Source: Agromyces bracchium | GTDB taxonomy: Bacteria > Actinomycetota > Actinomycetes > Actinomycetales > Microbacteriaceae | Assembly (NCBI RefSeq): GCF_009709675.1 | Contig: NZ_WMLB01000037.1 | Location: forward strand, 51,756-115,755 | DNA length: 64,000 nucleotides | Reading direction: 5' to 3' | Shown here: piece after piece, positions 40,501 to 47,782 of the stretch | Layout: each line of letters begins with the position of its first letter | How positions within the stretch are numbered: position 1 is the first letter of the stretch | Translations under genes and position numbers: made by a program | Notes under the pieces: model-generated | Seen by the model: only the letters and a program-made list of their open reading frames with translations | What the model was told of the DNA's origin: nothing | The model's database searches: none

Positions 40501-41369
40501 CCGAGGCGTCGGGCGAGCGCGAGGCCCTGGCCCGGTCGTACCAGGTGCTCGATGCGGCGTACGTGATGCTGGGCCAGTCGTCGAAGGCGATCTACGGCGA
40601 GCGAGCGCTCGCGATCTACGAGGAGCTCGGGGACCTTCCGGGCACCGCCGTCGTGACGAACAACCTCGGGGGGCAGGCCTACTGGCAGGGTCGGTGGGAG
40701 GACGCGGTCGGCTTCTACGCCCGCGCGCGCGATGCGTTCCTGCGCGCCGGCAACGAGGCGGAGGCGGCGACCTGCGGAGCCAACATCGGCGAGGTGCTCG
40801 TCAGCCAGGCGCGGTTCGCGGAGGCCGAGGAGGTGCTCGTCCCCTCGGTACGGGTGCTCCGTGCGCACGGGCTGGTGGATGCCGCGATCTTCGCCGAGAT
40901 CCAGCTGGCGCGGTTGCACCTGCTCCGCGGGGACGACGGCGCGATGGAGGGCCTCGTCTCCATCCACGCCGAGGCGGTCCGGACCGGCCAGGTCCAGTCG
41001 GCGATCGAGGCGGCGATCCTCGTCGCACACGGGCTCGTGCTCGACGGGAGGCCCGAGGAGGCGCTCGACACGCTCGCCGAGGCGGAGGAAGGTGCAGGCG
41101 GGGAGGCCGAGCTCTACGGCAGCACCATCGCGCGCACGCGCGCGCTGGCCCTCGCCGCGCTGGGCCGCGCCGCAGAGGCGAGGGACGCGGTCGCCATCGG
41201 ACTCGCGCAGGCGCGCGAGCAGGGGTTGGAGTTCGAGATCGCGCAACTCCGGATCATCGAGGCCGACCTCGGCGAGGACCCGGCGGCGGCGCAGGTGATC
41301 CGCGCCGAGGCGGAGGAGGTCCTCCGAGGGCTCGGCGTGGTGAGCACCACGCCGAGCCCTCGCGGATGA
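37545..41369 (+). CDS. Soluble-adenylyl-cyclase-like protein: two cyclase domains, NTPase, TPR
   Basis: A 1274-residue protein with class III nucleotidyl cyclase domains C1 (about 44-185) and C2 (about 254-400), a P-loop ATPase (Walker A GDVGMGKS at 468-475, FLIEEGQWMDEA as Walker B) and a TPR-rich C-terminal half. C1 keeps both metal aspartates (D48 in VDISGF, D98 in FGGDAQ) but lacks the transition-state pair (AGPGATRTVE). C2 has His260 in place of the first Asp (FVHYAGF) but keeps N373 and R377 (MGDAVNLAARI). Together they form one composite site, as in mammalian sAC (ADCY10). It probably makes cAMP and couples it to ATP and TPR inputs. GGAGGG precedes the ATG. Confidence 0.9.
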   Translation: MNATGRAASDPEAVDVLQPYVPRMVRYWDVETPGRRHRSVEGTMALVDISGFTRMSERLARYGNVGAEEVTEVIDGTFDRLLPAAYAFGANLLKFGGDAQLLLFTGEDHHLRAVAAAHDMRAELRGIDGFATSAGTVSLRMSIGVHSGTFDFFLVGGSHREFIVAGPGATRTVEMEGAATASQILLSPETAALLPRSSVGVARGPGCLLRRRPEVEQSGFLTAESPEVDLRQFVPVGLRRTLQSGTIDPEHRPAAIAFVHYAGFDRLVADDPAHAAEVLETLVAEVQRCADDHGVTFLATDIAPDGGKIILTAGVPDTAGNNEEQMLLTAREIRHGAPRDLPVRLGITSGHVFAGAVGPAYRRTYTIMGDAVNLAARIMAAAPAGEAFVTSNVLEASRTTFRITECEPFPVKGKQQPVQAYSVGEPRGSRANEQFGATPLIGRDAELETLTAAWADAREGRGRMIDVTGDVGMGKSRLLAELRATAKPERVITAECRLYQMATPYFPFRTLLRAAWGLEGLGQEATETALAELVRTHSPDLEPWLALIGTPLGLTLPESVEVAQLDDQFRPARTRSAVAQLLRAIVREPSLFLIEEGQWMDEASRDLLGALIAEVEDVPWLVIVSRQPGDQGFVADEGPAVTHVDLAPLDVAQATELIQRATVGTPLLPNQVAALAARAEGSPLFLLELLQVLRGGAAVDFLPQSIEGLIAARIDRLPPADRNLLRRLAVLGAGFRQEHMPAVLGATVTDVGRQVTTLRRLGGFLSVDANGWVQFQHSLIRDVAYAGLPFKTRRELHAQVGDAIAASSAGHPSGQVELLSIHYSEAHRWPEAWTSSRDAGEHAKEIYANLEAATFYRRAVNASRYVDDLAPAQVADVSEALGDVLEQAGLFEESVEAYRQAGRLVRDDPIRSAGVLLKRARARARTGAYAAAYRDLTTGRRLVADIGSAEALGATARLNALNAQIRQLQEHMPAAVRLAEQAMVEAEASGEREALARSYQVLDAAYVMLGQSSKAIYGERALAIYEELGDLPGTAVVTNNLGGQAYWQGRWEDAVGFYARARDAFLRAGNEAEAATCGANIGEVLVSQARFAEAEEVLVPSVRVLRAHGLVDAAIFAEIQLARLHLLRGDDGAMEGLVSIHAEAVRTGQVQSAIEAAILVAHGLVLDGRPEEALDTLAEAEEGAGGEAELYGSTIARTRALALAALGRAAEARDAVAIGLAQAREQGLEFEIAQLRIIEADLGEDPAAAQVIRAEAEEVLRGLGVVSTTPSPRG
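41325..41362. terminator. Convergent terminator hairpin, 18-bp perfect stem inside the cyclase 3' end
   Basis: CGAGGGCTCGGCGTGGTG at 41325-41342 and its exact complement at 41345-41362, with a 2-base centre. It encodes the last residues of the cyclase (GLGVVSTTPSPRG) just before its stop and serves also the convergent secreted-protein gene, which ends at 41387. Confidence 0.8.
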
Positions 41370-41386
41370 CGGTCGGTTGCGGCGGG

Positions 41387-42607
41387 TCAGCGCATCTTCG
41401 GGTCGCCGATGCCGACGACGCTCCAGGTGGTGCGCATCTCGGTCGCCGAGTAGACGCCCGTGGTCTCCTGGACGATGCACCAGGTGTGGCCGGACGGGAT
41501 CACGTCGGTGTCGATCGATCCCGGCACGTCCGGTGTCGCGTACGGATCGCCCGCGCACCAGGGCATGTCGACGAAGTCGAGCGGACCGTCGTCGTCCTGG
41601 TCGTACTCCAGCCGGTTGGTGAACGGGTTCGCCGAGGGCTTCGGGGCGAACGCCACGGTGCCCTCGTAGGCGGCCGGCTGCGGCGCGCCGATGTCGACCG
41701 GCACGAAGCTGATCGTCTCCGCCTCGATGTCCACGTCGAGCGTGTAGGGCTTCAGGACGCAGTCGGAGCCGTCGGTGTTCTGCAGTCGAGTGAAGCTGCC
41801 GTAGACGGTGCCGACCTCGATCGTCGCGGTGCTGTTCTCCTCGGTGCAGCCGAGCTCGCCGTCGAACCCGTCCCCGAGCGTGAAGATCGTGTCGAACGCG
41901 GGGTCGTTGCCGAAGTCCCGGCTTCCCTCGAGCGAGACCTCGCCGGTCAGCGGGCGCAGCTCGACGGAGTCGAACTCGGACGACGGTTCGATCGTCACGT
42001 AGCAGTTGTCGTTCGGGCCCGAGTCCGGTCCGGAGTCGGACGCGTTGCGACAGTTGACGATGGGCGCGGCCGCGGTCGCGGTCGCGGTGTACGGCGCCGT
42101 CGTGGTCCCGTCGGTCCCCTGGCCGGGGACGATGCCGCCGCCGGAACGCACCTGGAACGTGTCGACCTCTGCGCCGTCCTTCGAGACGACGACGTCGACC
42201 TGGACCGCGCCCTTCAACTCCATGTCGAGGCTCGCGCGGACCGCATCCGGCACGCCCTCCAGATCCACGTTCAAGAACTCGGTGTTGTCCACCCGCGCGC
42301 AGGGCACGCCCGTGGAGCCGCCGGTCTTGATGCCGATGGAGCCGTCCTTCAGGCCCGGCCCGCGGTCGCTGCCGTCGATGGAGGCGAGCGGCCCCTCGAC
42401 GGTGATCAGGCAGTTCTTCGGCGTGCCGATGGTCTGGGTGATCGGGTCGCCGCCGTTGCTGTAGACGAAGCGGGTGCCGTCGCTTCCGAGATGCAGCCGG
42501 AGCGTTTCCTCGGTCGTGCCGGTCGCGCTCAGCGCCGTGGCGCCGATGCCGAGGGCGAGCGCCGCCGACGCCGCCGCGAGGAGTGCGAGTGATCGAGCCG
42601 TCTTCAT
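41387..42607 (-). CDS. Secreted protein of unknown function
   Basis: A 406-residue exported protein. The signal peptide is KTARSLALLAAASAALALGIGATALSA. The mature part is beta-rich and acidic, with cysteines that could form disulphides: C80ish (TPKNCLIT), C (VPCARV), C (VNCRNASD), C (NDNCYV), C (LGCTEEN), C (SDCVLK), C (MPWCAGD) and C (HTWCIV). NASDSGPDSGPNDN is a low-complexity linker. FDSVELRPLTGEVSLEGSRDFGND may be a lipid- or sterol-binding-type sandwich. I do not recognise a family. GGAGG 7 bases upstream supports the ATG at 42607. It converges on the cyclase gene. Confidence 0.82.
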   Translation of the reverse strand: MKTARSLALLAAASAALALGIGATALSATGTTEETLRLHLGSDGTRFVYSNGGDPITQTIGTPKNCLITVEGPLASIDGSDRGPGLKDGSIGIKTGGSTGVPCARVDNTEFLNVDLEGVPDAVRASLDMELKGAVQVDVVVSKDGAEVDTFQVRSGGGIVPGQGTDGTTTAPYTATATAAAPIVNCRNASDSGPDSGPNDNCYVTIEPSSEFDSVELRPLTGEVSLEGSRDFGNDPAFDTIFTLGDGFDGELGCTEENSTATIEVGTVYGSFTRLQNTDGSDCVLKPYTLDVDIEAETISFVPVDIGAPQPAAYEGTVAFAPKPSANPFTNRLEYDQDDDGPLDFVDMPWCAGDPYATPDVPGSIDTDVIPSGHTWCIVQETTGVYSATEMRTTWSVVGIGDPKMR

Positions 42608-42802
42608 CCTGGGCCTCCTGGAGCGCAGGTGATCCGGGCGCACGGATGCCACCCGAGGTCACGAATGGGCTCATGCTATCGACGCGTCCGACTCGCCACG
42701 ACCCGCGTACAGGGGGTGCGGAAGCGATCGTGACCATTCCGCGACCGGGGCGATGGTGCCCCTCGAACCGGTGCGCGGCCTGAGGTCGCCGAGCTCGCGA
42801 GG

Positions 42803-43324
42803 TCAGCCGGCGCGCGCGATCGCGGGCCCCTCGGAGAACTGGCACGCGGTCGCGGTGAGCCGTTCGTCGGGGTCGAGGCGGCCGAGCACGGCGCCGGCGA
42901 TCTCGTAGAGCTGCTTCAGCTGCTCGGGCGACAGCGCGTCGAGCACGTACTGCCGCACGGTCTCGACGTGGCCGGGCGCCGCCTCGTCGATGAGTCCGAT
43001 GCCGGCCTCGGTGATGGTCGCGTTCGTCGCGCGGCGGTCGGTGGGGCAGGGGAAGCGCCGGATCAGGCCGCGCTCCTCGAGCCGTCGGGCGACGTGCGAG
43101 AGCCGGGGGAGGGTCGCGTTCGTGCGGGCGGCGAGGGTCGTCATCCGCATGGTCCGGTCGGGCGCCGACGCCAGCGCCATCAGGGCGGCGTACTCGAAGT
43201 GCGTCAGCTGCACGTCTCGAAGGAGCTGCTGGTCGAGGACCCCGGGCAGGAGCTCGGTGAGCGCGACGAGACGCACCCAGGCGGCCGATTCCTCGGTGTC
43301 GAGCCAGCGCGTGTCATCCGTCAT
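42803..43324 (-). CDS. MarR-family transcriptional regulator
   Basis: A 173-residue winged-helix regulator. It has LTHFEYAALMALASAPDRTMRMTTLAARTNATLPRLSHVARRLEERGLIRRFPCPTDRRATNATIT (in segments), the core of MarR. I place the start at the second of two nearby ATGs, at 43324, because CAGAAT ends 7 bases upstream. It is divergent from an F420-dependent reductase-like gene. Two strong inverted repeats lie in the 114-base spacer, so it probably controls itself and that gene. Members of this kind respond to phenolics or oxidants. Confidence 0.9.
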   Translation of the reverse strand: MTDDTRWLDTEESAAWVRLVALTELLPGVLDQQLLRDVQLTHFEYAALMALASAPDRTMRMTTLAARTNATLPRLSHVARRLEERGLIRRFPCPTDRRATNATITEAGIGLIDEAAPGHVETVRQYVLDALSPEQLKQLYEIAGAVLGRLDPDERLTATACQFSEGPAIARAG

Positions 43325-43331
43325 GTCCGTC

Positions 43332-43337
43332 ATTCTG
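43332..43337 (-). promoter_or_regulatory. -10 hexamer CAGAAT, leaderless promoter of marR
   Basis: CAGAAT on the minus strand with 7 bases to the ATG at 43324. Confidence 0.5.
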
Positions 43338-43339
43338 CC

Positions 43340-43367
43340 ACATTCAGTTGACGCGACAACTGTATGT
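43340..43367. promoter_or_regulatory. MarR operator, 11-bp arms
   Basis: ACATTCAGTTG (43340-43350) and CAACTGTATGT (43357-43367) are inverted repeats that match at 10 of 11 positions around ACGCGA. The inner CAGTTG/CAACTG is perfect. It overlaps the marR promoter. Confidence 0.75.
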
Positions 43368-43371
43368 GGTC

Positions 43372-43377
43372 TATCGT
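43372..43377 (+). promoter_or_regulatory. -10 hexamer TATCGT of the reductase-like gene
   Basis: TATCGT lies about 60 bases before the ATG at 43439. The transcript would start at about 43384, at the edge of the second operator. Confidence 0.45.
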
Positions 43378-43381
43378 GTTG

Positions 43382-43407
43382 GTTGTCGCAACAACTTGTT
43401 GCAACAA
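43382..43407. promoter_or_regulatory. Second MarR operator: GTTGT/ACAAC plus TTGTTGCAACAA
   Basis: GTTGTcgcaACAAC at 43382-43395 is followed at once by the perfect 12-bp palindrome TTGTTGCAACAA at 43396-43407. The GTTG/CAAC core is shared with the first operator. Confidence 0.7.
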
Positions 43408-43438
43408 CCAATTACGCGGTCAACGCGGGAAGGACATC

Positions 43439-44014
43439 ATGACGACCGTCAGCATCATCGGGAACGGCAACATGGGCACCGCCATCGGCGGCATCGTGGC
43501 GGCCGGGGGCAGCACCGTCGAGTACGTCGGCCGCGACGCGGCCGAGCCGATCACCGGCGACATCGTGGTCCTCGCCGTGCCGTACCCCGCGGTCGGCGAG
43601 ATCATCGAGGCGCGGCGCGACCAGCTCGCCGGCAAGGTGGTCGTCGACATCACCAACCCCCTGAACTTCGAGACCTTCGACTCGCTCGTCGTCCCGGCAG
43701 ACGGGTCGGCCGCCGCCGTCATCGCGGCCGCGCTCCCCGAGTCGCGCGTCCTCAAGGCCTTCAACACCAACTTCGCCGCGACGCTCGCCGCGAAGACCGT
43801 CGGCGGCGCCCAGCCCACCACGGTCCTCGTCGCCGGTGACGACGAACTCGCCAAGCGGGCACTGCTCGACGTCGTGCGCGCCGGCGGCGTGAACGCGGTC
43901 GACGCCGGCGCGCTCTCGCGCGCCCGCGAGCTCGAGTCGGTCGGCTTCCTCCAGCTCACGCTCGCCGTGCAGGAGAAGGTCGCCTGGAACGCCGGCGTCG
44001 CGCTCGTCGCCTGA
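43439..44014 (+). CDS. NADPH-dependent F420 reductase-like protein
   Basis: A 191-residue Rossmann-fold protein. SIIGNGNMGTAIGGIVAAGG is the dinucleotide motif, VLAVPYPAVGEII a following conserved strand, and VVDITNPLNFETF and KAFNTNFAATLA are typical of the NADP oxidoreductase coenzyme F420-dependent family. Its function could be to reduce F420 with NADPH or another small reduction. The gene is divergent from MarR with two operators between. AGGAA/GGAAGG stands before the ATG at 43439. It ends in a strong hairpin. Confidence 0.9.
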   Translation: MTTVSIIGNGNMGTAIGGIVAAGGSTVEYVGRDAAEPITGDIVVLAVPYPAVGEIIEARRDQLAGKVVVDITNPLNFETFDSLVVPADGSAAAVIAAALPESRVLKAFNTNFAATLAAKTVGGAQPTTVLVAGDDELAKRALLDVVRAGGVNAVDAGALSRARELESVGFLQLTLAVQEKVAWNAGVALVA

Positions 44015-44029
44015 GTCGTCCCGGCCCTC

Positions 44030-44063
44030 GCAGCGCCCCGGAGCCGTCGGCCCGGGGCGCTGC
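44030..44063. terminator. Terminator-like hairpin, 12-bp perfect stem
   Basis: GCAGCGCCCCGG at 44030-44041 and CCGGGGCGCTGC at 44052-44063 around a 10-base loop. It lies 15 bases after the F420-reductase-like stop. Confidence 0.65.
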
Positions 44064-44190
44064 CGCATGCCGTGCGAGCCACGCCGACGCAACCCGTTGA
44101 CTCGTCCGCCGACCGGGAGGAACGTTGAGGTGACGGGGCCCGGTCCGCGACCGCGACCCCGGAGCACCGAACGCCGGGGAGGAGCACGAC

Positions 44191-44403
44191 ATGAACGGCG
44201 ACCCGCTGAACCCCTGGGAGGGCCAGGACCGACTGGGACCCGCCGGAGACCTCAACCCCGACAGCCCCGACCTCACCGGGACGATCAACACGATCGGCCT
44301 GCGGGACGCCTTCCCGGCTCCCGACGCGAACGACCTCGAGGCCGACAACGAGGTCGAGGAGGAGACCGTCGAGACGGTCGACCCCGCGAATCCGCCCGCC
44401 TGA
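44191..44403 (+). CDS. Small acidic protein, 70 aa
   Basis: MNGDPLNPWEGQDRLGPAGDL begins a short protein that ends in an acidic stretch (EADNEVEEETVETVDP). It is probably intrinsically disordered. GGGGAGGAG stands 6 bases before the ATG. There is no membrane span or cysteine. Function is unknown. TTGACT at 44097-44102 may be the -35 of its promoter. It precedes the lipase-maturation-factor gene by 49 bases, but that gene has its own promoter. Confidence 0.7.
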   Translation: MNGDPLNPWEGQDRLGPAGDLNPDSPDLTGTINTIGLRDAFPAPDANDLEADNEVEEETVETVDPANPPA

Positions 44404-44440
44404 GGGGCCGTTCGGCCCGGCTGCCGTCGGGCGGGGCGGA

Positions 44441-44446
44441 TAGCGT
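44441..44446 (+). promoter_or_regulatory. -10 hexamer TAGCGT, leaderless promoter
   Basis: TAGCGT with 6 bases to the GTG at 44453. Confidence 0.6.
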
Positions 44447-44452
44447 GACCGC

Positions 44453-46021
44453 GTGGACTGGACCGCCTGGTTCGCCTGGTTCGACGCCCGCGATGCCGAC
44501 CTCGCACGCGAGGTCGTCCAACGCGGCATCGCGGCCCTCTTCCTCATCGCGTTCCTGTCGACGCTGAACCAGTTCCGGCCGCTGCTCGGCGAGCACGGGC
44601 TGCTGCCGGTCCCGAGCCTCCTGCGCGCGGTCGACGACGCCGAGCGCCGCGTGCGCGAGCGCGCGGAACGCGCCGGCGAGCGCGTCGGCCGGCTCGGACG
44701 CACCCGGCGCCGCGGGTTCCTCGGGCCGACGATCTTCCGTCGGTGGGGGTACAGCGACGCGCGCCTCGTCGCCGTCTGCGCCGCCGGCATGGTGCTCGCG
44801 GCATCCGTCGTCATCGGGCTGCCGCAGCTCGGCCCGCCGTGGGTGCCGATGCTCGCGTTCCTGGCCATGTGGGCGCTCTACCTCTCGATCGTGAGCGTCG
44901 GCCAGACCTTCTACGGCTTCGGCTGGGAGATGCTGCTCTGCGAGGCCGGCTTCCTCGTCGCCTTCCTCGGGTCGCGCGAGGTTCCGCCGCCCCTGCCGAC
45001 GATCGTGCTCGTCTGGTGGCTCGTCTTCCGGCTCGAGTTCGGTGCGGGCATGATCAAGATCCGCGGCGACCGTGCCTGGCGCGACCTCACCGCGCTGTAC
45101 TACCACCACGAGACCCAGCCCATGCCGGGTCCGCTCAGCCGGCAGGCGCACCTCCTGCCGAAGTGGTTCCACCGCCTGGAGGTGATCGGCAACCACGCCG
45201 CGCAGCTGGTCGTGCCGTTCCTGCTGTTCGCGCCGCAGCCCGTCCGCACGATCGCGGCCGCGATCATCATCGGCACCCAGCTCTGGCTCGTCGTCACGGG
45301 CAACTTCGCGTGGCTGAACTGGATCACGATCGTTCTCGCGTTCGGTGCGGTCGGCGACGGGGTCGTGCGGTGGCTGCTGCCGTGGCTGCCGCTCGACGCG
45401 ATCGAGACGCCGACGGATGCCGCGAGCCCGCCGTGGTGGATCGCGATCGTGCTCATCGTCACGGCGCTCATCCTCTGGCTCAGCCGGCATCCGTTCATGA
45501 ACCTCGTCTCGAAGCGGCAGCTGATGAACGCGAGCTTCGACCGGTACATGCTGGTCAACGCATACGGCGCGTTCGGGTCGGTGACCCGGCAGCGCGTCGA
45601 GATCGTGGTCGAGGGCACGGCCGACGATCCGCGAGACGCGGCCGCGGAGTGGCGCGAGTACGCCTTCAAGGGCAAGCCCGGGGACGCCCGCCGGATTCCG
45701 CGCCAGTATGCTCCGTACCACCTCCGCCTCGACTGGCTCATGTGGTTCCTGCCGCTCGGTCGCCTCGAGGAGGCGTGGTTCCTCCGCTTCCTCGAGCGGC
45801 TGCTCGAGGCGGATGCCACGACCCTGCGCCTGCTCGCGCACGACCCCTTCGGCGGCGAACGCCCCCGGTCGGTTCGAGCCCGCACCGAGCTCTACCGGTT
45901 CAGCACGCGCGAGGAGCACCGCCGCACGCGCGACGTGTGGATGCGGCATCCGCTCGGCATCGCGATACCGCCGCTCTCGCTCGATGACCCCGTGCGCGAC
46001 GACTGGGACGACCTCGACTGA
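44453..46021 (+). CDS. Lipase maturation factor family protein (LMF1-like)
   Basis: A 522-residue polytopic membrane protein with about nine hydrophobic spans. It has the family features RGIAALFLIAFLSTLNQFRPLLGEHGLLPV, FYGFGWEMLLCEAGFLVAFLG, WWLVFRLEFGAGMIKIRGDRAWRDLTALYYHHETQPMPGPLS (in parts), PKWFHRLEVIGNHAAQLVVPFL and YRFSTREEHRRT. In animals LMF1 helps lipases fold in the ER. The bacterial role is unknown, and may relate to HTTM/vitamin K carboxylase-like enzymes. The GTG start is set by the leaderless promoter. The C-terminal domain is soluble. Confidence 0.9.
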   Translation: MDWTAWFAWFDARDADLAREVVQRGIAALFLIAFLSTLNQFRPLLGEHGLLPVPSLLRAVDDAERRVRERAERAGERVGRLGRTRRRGFLGPTIFRRWGYSDARLVAVCAAGMVLAASVVIGLPQLGPPWVPMLAFLAMWALYLSIVSVGQTFYGFGWEMLLCEAGFLVAFLGSREVPPPLPTIVLVWWLVFRLEFGAGMIKIRGDRAWRDLTALYYHHETQPMPGPLSRQAHLLPKWFHRLEVIGNHAAQLVVPFLLFAPQPVRTIAAAIIIGTQLWLVVTGNFAWLNWITIVLAFGAVGDGVVRWLLPWLPLDAIETPTDAASPPWWIAIVLIVTALILWLSRHPFMNLVSKRQLMNASFDRYMLVNAYGAFGSVTRQRVEIVVEGTADDPRDAAAEWREYAFKGKPGDARRIPRQYAPYHLRLDWLMWFLPLGRLEEAWFLRFLERLLEADATTLRLLAHDPFGGERPRSVRARTELYRFSTREEHRRTRDVWMRHPLGIAIPPLSLDDPVRDDWDDLD

Positions 46022-46062
46022 GCGCCATGCACCTCCCGGCATGAATTCAGCCGCGCGTCGGA

Positions 46063-46068
46063 GAGAAT
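46063..46068 (+). promoter_or_regulatory. -10-like hexamer GAGAAT, possible leaderless promoter
   Basis: GAGAAT with 6 bases to the ATG at 46075. It lacks the first T of TANNNT but keeps the conserved A and T. Confidence 0.35.
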
Positions 46069-46074
46069 GGGCGC

Positions 46075-46884
46075 ATGGACTTCTCCCTCGAGTTCACGCC
46101 CGACCTGCTGGCCGTGTTCCTGACCCTGTTCGTGCTCGAGGTCGTGCTCGGCGTCGACAACGTGATCTTCATCTCGATCCTCGCCGCGAAGCTGCCCGTC
46201 GAGCAGCAGGCGAGGGCCCGCAACCTCGGCCTCACCCTGGCGATGCTCATGCGCGTCGGCCTCGTCTTCGCGGCCGGCTGGATCATCACGCTGAAGGAGG
46301 ACCTGTTCGAGATCTGGGGCATGGGCTTCTCCGGTCGCGACCTGATCCTGATCGCCGGCGGCGTCTTCCTCGTCTACAAGGCGGTCTCCGAGATCCACCA
46401 CAAGCTCGAGGGCGACGAGGAGCACACGACCGGTGCGGGCACGGCCACGTTCGGCGCCGTGATCGCGCAGATCCTCGCGCTCGACATCGTGTTCTCGCTC
46501 GACTCCGTGATCACCGCGGTCGGCATGACCGAGAACATGATCGTCATCATCACGGTCGTCGTGCTCTCGTTCGGCATCATGCTCTTCGCGGCGCGCTACA
46601 TCTTCGCGTTCGTCAACCGCCACCCCACCGTCAAGATGCTCGCGCTGTCGTTCCTGCTCCTCATCGGCGTGTTCCTCGTCGCCGACGGGTTCGGCGTCAA
46701 GATCGACAAGGCCCTCATCTACGTGCCGATGGCCTTCGCGATCTTCGTCGAGGCGCTGAACCTCGCGGCCGCGGCGCGCAAGCGCCGCCGCGCGGGCGAG
46801 AAGAAGCCCGTCGAGCCGGTGCACCTGCACCAGCAGTACGTCGACGACACGGGCACCGCGCTCGAGCCCGCGAACCGCGACTGA
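46075..46884 (+). CDS. TerC family integral membrane protein
   Basis: A 269-residue membrane protein with seven or so spans. The family signatures are LEVVLGVDNVIFISILAAKLP near the N terminus and LDIVFSLDSVITAVGMTENM further on. Their aspartates sit within spans and are thought to carry metals. TerC proteins help metal loading of exported enzymes and resistance to tellurite or manganese stress. The C terminus is hydrophilic (RKRRRAGEKKPVEPVHLHQQYVDD), on the cytoplasmic side. There is no tellurite operon nearby, so a manganese exporter or co-factor role is likelier. Confidence 0.95.
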   Translation: MDFSLEFTPDLLAVFLTLFVLEVVLGVDNVIFISILAAKLPVEQQARARNLGLTLAMLMRVGLVFAAGWIITLKEDLFEIWGMGFSGRDLILIAGGVFLVYKAVSEIHHKLEGDEEHTTGAGTATFGAVIAQILALDIVFSLDSVITAVGMTENMIVIITVVVLSFGIMLFAARYIFAFVNRHPTVKMLALSFLLLIGVFLVADGFGVKIDKALIYVPMAFAIFVEALNLAAAARKRRRAGEKKPVEPVHLHQQYVDDTGTALEPANRD

Positions 46885-46934
46885 GCGGCGGGGGCGCCGG
46901 CCCGGATGCGGGTGCAGTGGCGGTCGCGCTCGCC

Positions 46935-47747
46935 TCAGGCGCCGCGCAGGTAGTCGAGCTGCGCCCTGACCGATGCCTCGGCGGCACCCCGCACAGCGGG
47001 GTCGATGTCGGCGTACACGGTGTCCGTCACGGCCTCCACGGTCGCGGCGTCGCCCAGCCGCGCGAGCGCGGCGCGGACCTGGTCGAGCCGCTCGGCGCGA
47101 TGCGCGAGGTAGGCGTCGCAGATCGCCGCGAGGTCGGGTAGTGCGGGGCCGTGCCCGGGCAGCACGGTGACCCGGCCGCCCGAGGCGGCGGCGGAGATGC
47201 CGATCGTGAGTAGCCGGTCGAGGGCCTCGAGGTACGGCCCGAGCGCGCCGTCGGGGTGGGCGATGATCGTGGTGCCGCGGCCGAGCACGGTGTCGCCGGT
47301 GAGGACGGCGAGGGGCGCGGCATCCGCGTCGTCGGGGCTCCGCAGCGCGAGGCACATCGAGTCGGAGGTGTGCCCCGGCGTCGCCAGGACCTCCAGCCGG
47401 AATCCGCCGGCGGCGACGACCTCGCCGTCGGCGAGCGGTTCGGCGCCCCGGCACCAGACCGGGTCGATCGCCCGGACGGGCGCGCCGGTGAGATCGGCGA
47501 ACGCGTCGACCGCGTCGGTGTGGTCAGGGTGGCGGTGGGTGATGAGCACCAGCTCGACGCCGCCCTCTGCGAGTCGCTCGAGGTGCGCGGCATCCGTCGG
47601 CCCCGGATCGACCACGACCGACCCGGTCGCGCCCTCGCCCCGCAGCACCCAGGAGTTCGTGCCGTCGAGCGTCATGGGTCCCGGATTCGGCGCTCGCACG
47701 AGCGCCACGCCGTCGGGGAGCAGGGGAGCAGCGGCGGTCTCGGCCAT
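46935..47747 (-). CDS. MBL-fold metallo-hydrolase (LACTB2-like)
   Basis: A 270-residue metallo-beta-lactamase-fold hydrolase. It has LDGTNSWVL, the metal motif THRHPDHTDA, and the further ligands ATPGHTSDSM, VLTGDTVLG and VLPGHGPAL. A helical C-terminal domain (AHRAERLDQVRAALARLGD, in parts) follows, as in LACTB2, an RNA/DNA endonuclease. The natural substrate may be a thioester or RNA. The ATG at 47747 is set by TACACT 6 bases upstream, a leaderless start. It is divergent from the NUDIX gene, and the two leaderless promoters are back to back. Confidence 0.92.
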   Translation of the reverse strand: MAETAAAPLLPDGVALVRAPNPGPMTLDGTNSWVLRGEGATGSVVVDPGPTDAAHLERLAEGGVELVLITHRHPDHTDAVDAFADLTGAPVRAIDPVWCRGAEPLADGEVVAAGGFRLEVLATPGHTSDSMCLALRSPDDADAAPLAVLTGDTVLGRGTTIIAHPDGALGPYLEALDRLLTIGISAAASGGRVTVLPGHGPALPDLAAICDAYLAHRAERLDQVRAALARLGDAATVEAVTDTVYADIDPAVRGAAEASVRAQLDYLRGA

Positions 47748-47753
47748 GTCCGA

Positions 47754-47759
47754 AGTGTA
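47754..47759 (-). promoter_or_regulatory. -10 hexamer TACACT, leaderless promoter
   Basis: TACACT on the minus strand with 6 bases to the ATG at 47747. Confidence 0.65.
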
Positions 47760-47769
47760 GCCACCGGCG

Positions 47770-47775
47770 TATCCT
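47770..47775 (+). promoter_or_regulatory. -10 hexamer TATCCT, leaderless promoter
   Basis: TATCCT with 7 bases to the ATG at 47783. The two divergent -10 elements are only 10 bases apart, so the MBL and NUDIX promoters cannot be used at once by two polymerases. Confidence 0.65.
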
Positions 47776-47782
47776 GATCGGC

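Noticed and set aside
39981..42845. A 954-codon minus-strand frame across the cyclase and secreted-protein genes
   Set aside because: Low-complexity Arg/Gly/His sequence antisense to the cyclase gene, without a ribosome binding site or a domain. It is a GC-frame shadow.
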